Assembly (NCBI GenBank): GCA_913056375.1
Contig: CAJXNF010000183.1
Location: forward strand, 1-6,184
Length of the DNA: 6,184 bases
Source: an uncultured Pseudomonadota bacterium
GTDB taxonomy: Bacteria; SAR324; NAC60-12
Reading direction: 5' to 3'
The notes under the pieces are model-generated. The model did no database searches, was not told the DNA's origin, and saw only the letters and a program-made list of their open reading frames with translations. The position numbers and the translations under genes are program-made. This document shows positions 1 to 4,119 of this stretch, piece by piece (within the stretch, counting starts at the first letter, position 1; each line of letters starts with the position of its first letter).

Positions 1-12
1 TTTCAACCCTTT

Positions 13-18
13 TGGAGG
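13..18 (+). promoter_or_regulatory. Shine-Dalgarno deciding the start of the 55-aa gene
   Basis: TGGAGG lies 8 nt before ATG at 27. A longer reading from TTG at 12 would place the start codon on top of this site, so the ATG is preferred. Confidence 0.6.
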
Positions 19-26
19 CTTTCACG

Positions 27-194
27 ATGACATGGCAGAATCGTTTTTCAGGAGTGTTCCGCACTAAAAACTCCAGTGATTCCAGCAACACAATCGAACC
101 AACTGAGCAAGAAAATTACCGCCTAATTCTCTTGGGCATGCAAAAGGTGCATGGGCACCTCTTCCACATTAGTGAACCGAAGAAGTCTAATTGA
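27..194 (+). CDS. small hypothetical protein, 55 aa
   Basis: I do not recognise this protein. The case for a real gene is the TGGAGG ribosome binding site 8 nt before the ATG and an open frame to a TGA at 192. The first 20 residues are basic and polar (MTWQNRFSGVFR...), followed by a Ser/Asn/Thr-rich stretch (about residues 15-23). A more hydrophobic segment follows (YRLILLGM, 31-38), then a His-rich piece (VHGHLFH, 41-47) and a basic tail (PKKSN). There is no signal peptide, membrane helix or known motif. It converges with the minus-strand gene ending at 242, and a short hairpin lies just after its stop. It could be a stand-alone small protein or a chance ORF with a good binding site. Confidence 0.5.
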   Translation: MTWQNRFSGVFRTKNSSDSSNTIEPTEQENYRLILLGMQKVHGHLFHISEPKKSN

Positions 195-200
195 TGAAAT

Positions 201-215
201 GGGACATGGAGTCCC
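201..215. terminator. short hairpin between convergent small genes
   Basis: GGGAC, a 5-nt loop (ATGGA) and GTCCC form a perfect 5-bp stem 6 nt after the stop of the 55-aa gene. The stem is short and the sequence after it on either strand is only mildly T-rich, so this is a weak terminator candidate. Confidence 0.2.
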
Positions 216-241
216 TTGATTCAAACTTCGAACAGTGTCTC

Positions 242-400
242 TCAAGGATTTCTTCGTTCGTCAAACTCCTTTAGCATTTTTTTCACTTCAGTGAGTTTGC
301 GTTCCACTTCTTCACGCTTGTGCCAATCCTTTCTTTGTTCTGCAGCCAGCATTTCGCTCTTGAGCTCCAACATGCGATCCAACAAATCAAAGCGATCCAT
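242..400 (-). CDS. small coiled-coil protein, 52 aa
   Basis: This is an unrecognised short protein that is almost entirely charged helix. Hydrophobic residues (L6, L7, M10, L11, M17, L18) alternate with Glu/Lys/Arg, and residues about 28-49 (KREEVERKLTEVKKMLKEF) read as a coiled coil. There are no cysteines, signal peptide or membrane segment. The start is uncertain. ATG at 400 has GAGGG 10 nt upstream, a long but usable spacing. The same frame can also open at a TTG at 448, giving 68 aa. A much better ribosome binding site lies further upstream but feeds a 13-codon ORF in another frame (420-461). The gene is co-oriented with and downstream of the DUF3883 gene, whose stop is about 90 nt before this ATG, so one transcript is plausible. 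A role as a partner or regulator would be a guess. Confidence 0.5.
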   Translation of the reverse strand: MDRFDLLDRMLELKSEMLAAEQRKDWHKREEVERKLTEVKKMLKEFDERRNP

Positions 401-419
401 GATAATTGTTCCCTCGCTA

Positions 420-461
420 CTAGCCACTGTAATCGTTAATTTGGCCAAATATAGTTTCCAT
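420..461 (-). other. 13-codon leader ORF with a strong Shine-Dalgarno
   Basis: ATG at 461 begins METIFGQINDYSG and stops at TAG (420-422). AAAGGAG (470-476) lies 8 nt before this ATG, making it one of the best ribosome binding sites in the window. The stop is 19 nt before the ATG of the coiled-coil gene, which lies in a different frame. It may be a translated leader that couples translation to the next gene, or the true N-terminus of that gene cut off by a one-base frameshift. It could also be chance. Confidence 0.35.
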
Positions 462-491
462 GAGTTCCTCTCCTTTGGTTGAGGTGGTTGA

Positions 492-1331
492 TCAAGCCAA
501 GTAAGCTCGATAAATGGAGGGTCTTAGGCGGCAGAAGTTGTTCAACTGGCCAGACAGCTGGAACAAAGAAGGCGATACCCGATAACTAAAGACTCGATAG
601 AGGTGGTACTGCTCACGATTTCTCTCAGAAAACAGTAATTCATTGGCAGTTACAAAAAATGGGGTCAGTTTGCCATACTTGGTGGTCTTCACCTCGATGA
701 AACGTTCCTTACCATCCTGCTCAAAAGAGCGTATGTCGTAGCCAGCATTGGGCCCAATTGTTTCGGAAACCTGCTCCACAGAATCCAGCAAATCTATCCG
801 GCCTATCGTTCGTAAGCGGGCTTTTTCATAGGCCATCACCAGTTTTTCTCCTGCATCTCCCAACTGTTGATTGCTTGCTTCCAACTCCAGGTAGTTGATG
901 CCAACCCACGCCTCTGCATCGTTTGGTGAGAGCAGTGGCAAGGAAGAATTCTTAGGGGCACTCTCCATTATCTCCAGCAGTTGCTGCATCATCCTTGGTT
1001 TGGGGACTGTCAGCGTGTCCTGTAAAAAAAGTTGGCTGAATTCAGGATTGTGCTGCAGAAACTCCCGAATCACTGCTGGAACAAGTTCTTTCTGGTAGTT
1101 GTAAAGCGGCTTGTATCCACTGATACTCGGCAACCCAAGTTCGATCAGTGCTGCGCTGATGTTCTGGTACATCAACTCAATTTCATGTTCTATTCGCAAA
1201 TTGAGACGGCTAACCAGCTTTTTACAGTGATCTACTTTATTATAGAATTTCCCCAACATCTCGCTTCGGAGCATCGAGAAATAGTCTTCCACGATGATTG
1301 CTACTTCGGTGTGCGTCCATGTCCGGTGCAT
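492..1331 (-). CDS. DUF3883 (NO VEIN C-terminal) nuclease-like protein, 279 aa
   Basis: The C-terminal half matches the DUF3883/NO VEIN C-terminal domain, a PD-(D/E)xK-like fold. G160-E161-K162 opens the domain (GDAGEKLV), GYDI gives Asp199, and RFIEVKTT gives E213-V-K215, the expected D...ExK pattern. ELLFSERN and YHLYRVFSY (about 231-250) are also typical. The N-terminal about 95 residues (W5-T-H-T-E-V, IIVEDYFSML, YQNISAALIELGLP, GYKPLYNYQ) form a second conserved module that I associate with DUF3883 and restriction-type proteins. No Walker or helicase motifs are present. ATG at 1331 is chosen because it places the conserved WTxxEV motif right at the N-terminus, with a weak AGG about 6 nt upstream. 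A longer TTG start at 1385 has no ribosome binding site. A role in DNA cleavage or defence follows from the family only. No methyltransferase or ATPase partner lies within the window. Confidence 0.85.
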   Translation of the reverse strand: MHRTWTHTEVAIIVEDYFSMLRSEMLGKFYNKVDHCKKLVSRLNLRIEHEIELMYQNISAALIELGLPSISGYKPLYNYQKELVPAVIREFLQHNPEFSQLFLQDTLTVPKPRMMQQLLEIMESAPKNSSLPLLSPNDAEAWVGINYLELEASNQQLGDAGEKLVMAYEKARLRTIGRIDLLDSVEQVSETIGPNAGYDIRSFEQDGKERFIEVKTTKYGKLTPFFVTANELLFSERNREQYHLYRVFSYRVSPSLFQLSGQLNNFCRLRPSIYRAYLA

Positions 1332-1648
1332 TGGATGCCTGGTCTGTGAGGAGGTTGCGATAGTGAGGAAAAAGTCGGTTCCCAACTGAACATAGGTGGG
1401 AGAAGAGAATCAATTTTTTCGCTGAAGAGAGCACCTGAACAGGACAACAAGATCCAGACCACACGAAGAATACAGATATCAGGATGCTACGGCTGCGAGT
1501 TGTTCATTCTCAAATAGTGCTGATCAGAGAAGCGCTGTACTTGCCTCCAGGATTCTTGGGCAAGCACTGTATCAAGGTAGGAATTGATCGCTTGAAACTA
1601 GGGGCTAGGGGCTTTGAATCAAACGTTGTGAAGCTTTTGAACGACAGG
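1332..1648. other. 317-bp stretch with no recognised gene
   Basis: This lies between the end of the GNAT gene and the start of the DUF3883 gene, both on the minus strand, so it should hold the DUF3883 promoter. I could not pick a convincing -35/-10 pair. A 70-codon plus-strand ORF opens at 1484 but lacks a usable ribosome binding site and runs 48 bp into the end of the GNAT gene. A minus-strand frame without stops also spans about 1510-1648. Neither translation is recognised. A perfect tandem copy of CTAGGGG occurs at 1598-1611. The stretch may hold a decayed gene. Confidence 0.4.
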
Positions 1649-2104
1649 TCAATCAGGTTGGATGTGGCAACTCATCTCGTAGACGTTCCAATCTGACTTG
1701 CTGGCAACTTTGTCATACAGTCTACGAGCCCGATAGTTGTTATCTCGGGTGATCCAGCGGAAAAGTCCCCAGCCTTCCTGAAGACCAATTCGTTGGAGTT
1801 CATCCAGCAGCAATTGCCCCACTCCACCACCACGAGCGCTGGGCAGGACAACCAAATCATCCAGAAAGCCGATATTCTGACCACGTAACGGGCTCGGCAT
1901 CGCTCGGAAATGAGCCATGCCCACGAGTGCAGCTTCTTGAACAGCCACCAGACCCTGAAGTGGATGGGATGAATCCATCAGCCAACCCCATGTGGTTTGA
2001 ATGCCCGTTTCGGTGAGAGCAACTCGATAGTGTTCTGCATAGACCTGGTAGAGTTCCAACCATTGCTCAAAGTCTGCTTCTTTCAGTTCACGGATGAGAG
2101 TCAT
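1649..2104 (-). CDS. GNAT family N-acetyltransferase, 151 aa
   Basis: This is an acetyl-CoA-dependent acyltransferase of the GNAT superfamily, predicted cytoplasmic, with an unknown amine substrate. From ATG at 2104 the protein opens MTLIRELKEADFEQWLELY, a usual GNAT beginning. Motif A is LDDLVVLPSARGGGVGQLLL (81-100), with the acetyl-CoA pyrophosphate loop R91-G-G-G-V-G96. Motif B follows as RWITRDNNYRARRLYDKVA (116-134), with the conserved Asn and Tyr130. The C-terminal WNVYEM completes the fold at about the normal single-domain length. Longer starts (2152, 2167) would overlap the end of the upstream pentapeptide gene and add residues outside the domain. No start has a clear Shine-Dalgarno. 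The ATG lies 31 nt after the pentapeptide stop, which suggests translation coupled to that gene. Confidence 0.88.
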   Translation of the reverse strand: MTLIRELKEADFEQWLELYQVYAEHYRVALTETGIQTTWGWLMDSSHPLQGLVAVQEAALVGMAHFRAMPSPLRGQNIGFLDDLVVLPSARGGGVGQLLLDELQRIGLQEGWGLFRWITRDNNYRARRLYDKVASKSDWNVYEMSCHIQPD

Positions 2105-2135
2105 TGGAGAGAGCTTGTTATGTTCGTTGTAGGAT

Positions 2136-2768
2136 TCAATGACAGCCACCATATTCAATGCGGCCATCTGGCATTATGGTATTGCAGAGGCGTGAGCCGA
2201 GCATCAGCGCAAAGTGCATTTCTGCGCCTTGTAGGTCAGCACCATCTAAATCAGCTTCCCGCAAGTCGACTCGATAACAGACAGCTTCCCTCAGGTTGGC
2301 TCCTCGTAACTCGGCTCGACGTAAATCCGCGTAACTGAGGTTGGCTTTCTCCAGATTGACGTTCATCATCACTGAGCTCTGCAACTCTGCTCTCTCCAGG
2401 TTGACTGCACGCATGTCGGCTTCATTCAAATCAACATCTTCCAGATCTGCACCCTGAAGCTGCGCTCCCTGCATCGTTGTAAAATCAAGGTTCGCCTCCC
2501 AAAGATGCGCTCCGCTCAAGTTCGCTCCTTCCAACTGGGCTCCTTCCAAATTGACTTTTTCCATCTTGGCCCCGACCAGATTGACCCCACGGAGATCCGC
2601 GTAACTCAGATCGGCTCGGCTCAAGTTGGCATAGCTCAAATCCGCATCGACCAGATCTGCCCCATTCAATTCAGCCCCTCGCAGATCCACACCGGACAGT
2701 TGACCCTCCGGACAAGCGTTTGTCTCACGCAATTGCCGCAAATGAGCGGGATCAAAGTTTTCTTCCAT
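2136..2768 (-). CDS. pentapeptide-repeat protein, 210 aa, 35 uninterrupted repeats
   Basis: A(D/N)LXX-type pentapeptides run in unbroken register with the central residue at positions 24, 29, 34 and so on to 194. That is 35 repeats, or nearly nine four-sided coils of a right-handed quadrilateral beta-helix. The central position is Leu except for a few Met and one Cys (C164). There is no loop interrupting the helix of the kind seen in Qnr proteins. The N-terminus (FDPAHLRQLRET-x-x-CP) and the C-terminus (LCNTIMPDGRIEYGGC) are capping sequences recurrent in this family. The protein is acidic, with no signal peptide. AGAGG (2777-2781) lies 8 nt before the ATG. The family is functionally diverse, and no specific role can be assigned. 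The GNAT gene follows closely, probably as an operon. A paralogue sits divergently at 3227-3694. The antisense strand also carries long open frames, which are a by-product of the repeat composition. Confidence 0.95.
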   Translation of the reverse strand: MEENFDPAHLRQLRETNACPEGQLSGVDLRGAELNGADLVDADLSYANLSRADLSYADLRGVNLVGAKMEKVNLEGAQLEGANLSGAHLWEANLDFTTMQGAQLQGADLEDVDLNEADMRAVNLERAELQSSVMMNVNLEKANLSYADLRRAELRGANLREAVCYRVDLREADLDGADLQGAEMHFALMLGSRLCNTIMPDGRIEYGGCH

Positions 2769-3000
2769 GCTCCCTACCTCTGCATGAAGCGCAATGACGT
2801 TATAGATTTGGTCACTTAAAAAAATGATCGATAGACCTGATGAAAAATGTCACAAACTGAACACAAAACAAGGTTATTTTCTTGCCCCAGAACAACAATT
2901 TTTCTGAGTCACTCTTCTACAATACCAAAAGAATATCACCTTCCCATGAAGTCATCACTCACTTCATCCACCAGCAACATCCCTGATGTCGGCCGAATAT

Positions 3001-3180
3001 AACTGTGATATGTAATTTTATTTTTATCTTTTTTTATTGTTTTTATATATTTTAAAAATTTTTTATAGACTATTTAATTTATTTATAAATGAAATTAGCT
3101 ATTTATGAAAAATTCATAAAAAAATATAATTTATTATTGAAATTTAAAATACTATTTAGTAACATTATTGAAACTTAAGA
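3001..3180. other. 89% A+T block
   Basis: Only 20 of these 180 bases are G or C, against roughly half in the surrounding sequence. Runs of T are followed by runs of A, with TATAAT at 3125-3130. Such a block could be a curved or easily melted promoter region, an UP-element, or a target of a nucleoid protein that binds AT-rich DNA. No ORF of note crosses it. Confidence 0.85.
3137..3165 (+). promoter_or_regulatory. candidate upstream promoter for the second pentapeptide gene
   Basis: TTGAAA (3137-3142), a 17-bp spacer and TAACAT (3160-3165) resemble a sigma-70 promoter. In such AT-rich DNA chance matches are common. Confidence 0.25.
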
Positions 3181-3196
3181 CAACAGAGGAAACAAT
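3168..3196 (+). promoter_or_regulatory. candidate proximal promoter for the second pentapeptide gene
   Basis: TTGAAA (3168-3173), a 17-bp spacer and AACAAT (3191-3196) would start transcription about 24 nt before the ATG. The -35 lies in a copy of ATTATTGAAA that also occurs 31 bp upstream. Confidence 0.3.
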
Positions 3197-3214
3197 ATCC
3201 GTTGCACACAACAC

Positions 3215-3220
3215 TTGGAG
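3215..3220 (+). promoter_or_regulatory. Shine-Dalgarno deciding the start of the second pentapeptide gene
   Basis: TTGGAG lies 6 nt (all A) before ATG at 3227. A gene caller could take the TTG inside this site as the start, adding four residues. Alignment with the paralogue, whose N-terminus matches from the ATG, argues against that. Confidence 0.7.
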
Positions 3221-3226
3221 AAAAAA

Positions 3227-3694
3227 ATGGCTAACTACAATCCACTTCACTTTCAACAACTGACAGAAACCAAGTCGAGCCCCATCTGCAGCTTATCCGG
3301 CGCCGTATTGAGCGGTTTAGATCTGTTGGGAGCTGATCTCCGTTATGGCACTCTAGAAGGAGCAGACTTGAGTGGCTCTAATCTAGCAGACGCAAAACTA
3401 ACAACCGCAAATCTGGGTAGGGCAAAACTGAGTGAAGCACGTTTGGCAGGAGCAGATCTCTATGGAGCTAATCTGGAAGGGGCAGACCTGCGAGGAGCAG
3501 ACCTGCGAGGAACAGACTTACGCCGAAGCAAACTAGCCCAGGCGGACCTACGTGGAGCAGACCTACGTGGAGCAGACCTACGGGAAGCCGATTTGTTTGG
3601 AGCAGATTTTCGTGATGCTGATTTACGAGAAGCCAATCTGGAAAAGACCGCCTTCGGTGGACAACGTTTCTGTGACTACATCAATGTCGCTTAG
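3227..3694 (+). CDS. pentapeptide-repeat protein, 155 aa, 26 uninterrupted repeats
   Basis: A(D/N)LXX pentapeptides run in unbroken register with the central residue at 23, 28, 33 and so on to 148, giving 26 repeats or about 6.5 coils of a quadrilateral beta-helix. The N-terminus (YNPLHFQQLTETKSSP) aligns with that of the divergent neighbour (FDPAHLRQLRETNACP), so the two are paralogues. This one is nine repeats shorter. It ends abruptly at FCDYINVA where the neighbour has the C-terminal cap LCNTIMPDG, so its C-terminus may be truncated. Repeat units around residues 86-120 are nearly identical at DNA level, pointing to recent growth by slippage. The stretch from 75 to 140 is rich in the sequence ADLRG. 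It is predicted soluble, has no signal peptide, and its function is unknown. A hairpin at 3757-3782 follows 62 nt after the stop. Confidence 0.93.
   Translation: MANYNPLHFQQLTETKSSPICSLSGAVLSGLDLLGADLRYGTLEGADLSGSNLADAKLTTANLGRAKLSEARLAGADLYGANLEGADLRGADLRGTDLRRSKLAQADLRGADLRGADLREADLFGADFRDADLREANLEKTAFGGQRFCDYINVA
3482..3511 (+). repeat. perfect tandem 15-bp repeat inside the pentapeptide gene
   Basis: GCAGACCTGCGAGGA occurs twice in a row without a mismatch and is followed by a diverged third unit. Each copy encodes one three-pentapeptide step's worth of reading frame (five codons). The identity at DNA level suggests recent duplication. Confidence 0.9.
3542..3586 (+). repeat. three tandem 15-bp units inside the pentapeptide gene
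   Basis: GCGGACCTACGTGGA, GCAGACCTACGTGGA and GCAGACCTACGGGAA follow one another directly and differ at one to three positions. This is a second cluster of near-identical in-frame units, distinct in its codon choice (CTACGT) from the cluster at 3482. Confidence 0.88.
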
Positions 3695-3756
3695 GCTGCT
3701 GAAAACAATTCTCTACAAGTCTAACACTTCTTCCGCTAGCTAAGACAACACCCTAC

Positions 3757-3782
3757 GTTGGCTCCTCACAGTGGGAGCCAAC
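3757..3782. terminator. hairpin between convergent pentapeptide and selenoprotein genes
   Basis: GTTGGCTCC and GGAGCCAAC form a perfect 9-bp stem around an 8-nt loop. It lies 62 nt after the plus-strand stop and 7 nt after the minus-strand stop, so it could end transcription from both sides. Neither flank has a proper T-run, so intrinsic termination is uncertain. Confidence 0.45.
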
Positions 3783-3789
3783 CAGAAAG

Positions 3790-4005
3790 CTACCTCAACA
3801 AGTCCACAATCTCTTGATCCTCTGGAAACCTACCTTCATTCAACTTTGAGAAGAGCAACCGATCTTCAGCGAAGACCTCAAACGCCCCTCTTCCGCCAGC
3901 TACCAGTTGCGTTTCTAGTTGCAGCTGTTCCTTCAATGTAGCAGCCAACCTGGCTGCTCGGGGTTGGTAGTTTCAAACTCTGCAGTATTCAATACGAATC
4001 GTCAT
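3790..4005 (-). CDS. SelW/Rdx-family selenoprotein, 71 aa, UGA read as Sec at codon 11
   Basis: This small thioredoxin-fold redox protein of the Rdx (SelW/SelT/SelH) family is missed if UGA is read as stop. Translation from ATG at 4005 gives MTIRIEYCRV, then UGA, then NYQPRAARLAATL. This is the family's C-x-x-U redox motif (C8, U11) followed by the typical Y-x-PRA-x-x-L helix. The C-terminal half, GGRGAFEVF (37-45), SKLNEGRFP (53-61) and a short final helix, matches the conserved family tail and ends at TAG, about the usual length. AGGAG (4011-4015) lies 5 nt before the ATG. A bacterial SECIS-like hairpin lies just after the UGA. Substrates of bacterial members are poorly known; a thiol-disulfide role is inferred. 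The gene lies 114 nt downstream of the aldo/keto reductase on the same strand. A pseudogene is unlikely given the intact frame and SECIS. Confidence 0.9.
3940..3958 (-). promoter_or_regulatory. bacterial SECIS element
   Basis: In the mRNA, AGCAGCCA and TGGCTGCT form a perfect 8-bp stem closed by GGT (or 7 bp with loop AGGTT), beginning 14 nt after the UGA. The apical loop lies about 22 nt after it. This fits the known bacterial pattern: a stem-loop inside the coding region shortly downstream of UGA, with G near the start of the apical loop, recognised by SelB. The E. coli fdhF loop also carries AGGU. The same bases encode residues 16-22. Confidence 0.82.
3973..3975 (-). other. selenocysteine UGA codon
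   Basis: TGA in frame at codon 11 occupies the second redox position of C-x-x-U. Both flanks of the codon translate into conserved Rdx-family sequence, which is the main reason to read it as Sec. Confidence 0.88.
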
Positions 4006-4010
4006 TTTGT

Positions 4011-4015
4011 CTCCT
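4011..4015 (-). promoter_or_regulatory. Shine-Dalgarno of the selenoprotein gene
   Basis: AGGAG on the minus strand, 5 nt before ATG at 4005, fixes the start of the selenoprotein gene upstream of the UGA. It supports translation through that codon. Confidence 0.75.
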
Positions 4016-4087
4016 GATCGTTTTCAGTTGAATTCCTAAGATCGTTTCATTGGATTCATTAGCTAGCTTAGTCGATTGAGAGCCGAA

Positions 4088-4115
4088 ATACCAAGCTGAC
4101 TCTTGCGTCTGGTAT
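4088..4115 (-). terminator. imperfect hairpin after the aldo/keto reductase gene
   Basis: ATACCA and TGGTAT, with an inner GAC/GTC pairing and a 4-nt bulge, can fold 4 nt past the reductase stop; TTTCGG follows on the minus strand. It is weak, so read-through into the selenoprotein gene is possible. Confidence 0.22.
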
Positions 4116-4119
4116 CGAA

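Larger units (their letters stand above)
2769..3226. promoter_or_regulatory. divergent intergenic region between the two pentapeptide genes
   Basis: These 458 bp contain no gene that I can support and must hold the promoters for both flanking genes. The half next to the minus-strand gene has ordinary composition. It includes TATAAC on the minus strand (2799-2804) as a possible -10, but no good -35. The half next to the plus-strand gene is extremely AT-rich (see 3001-3180). It ends in a duplicated promoter-like element. Confidence 0.6.

Noticed and set aside
1240..1464. 74-codon minus-strand ORF
   Set aside because: It overlaps the start of the DUF3883 gene out of frame and has no binding site or motif.
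1484..1696. 70-codon plus-strand ORF
   Set aside because: There is no usable Shine-Dalgarno, no recognised motif, and it runs 48 bp into the end of the GNAT gene on the other strand.
2505..2819. 104-codon plus-strand ORF opposite the first pentapeptide gene
   Set aside because: It is the antisense of the repeats (recurrent QI/SFQ pattern), has no binding site, and the minus-strand protein is clearly real.
2136..3694. Qnr-type quinolone resistance proteins
   Set aside because: The repeats run without the loops and breaks typical of Qnr, and no Qnr-specific motif is seen. Membership in the broad pentapeptide family is all that can be said.
3552..3743. 63-codon plus-strand ORF in another frame of the second pentapeptide gene
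   Set aside because: Its EQTYVEQTY repeats are the shifted reading of the same 15-bp units. Only its last part matters, for the possible frameshift noted above.
4016..4047. Direct repeat GATCGTTT 24 bp apart upstream of the selenoprotein gene
   Set aside because: Eight bases twice in a 5' leader is too little to call a regulator site without conservation.
3735..4067. 9-bp inverted repeat GCTAGCTAA / TTAGCTAGC flanking the selenoprotein gene
   Set aside because: The core GCTAGC is itself a palindrome and the match is short. There is no target duplication or transposase, so it is not evidence for a mobile cassette.
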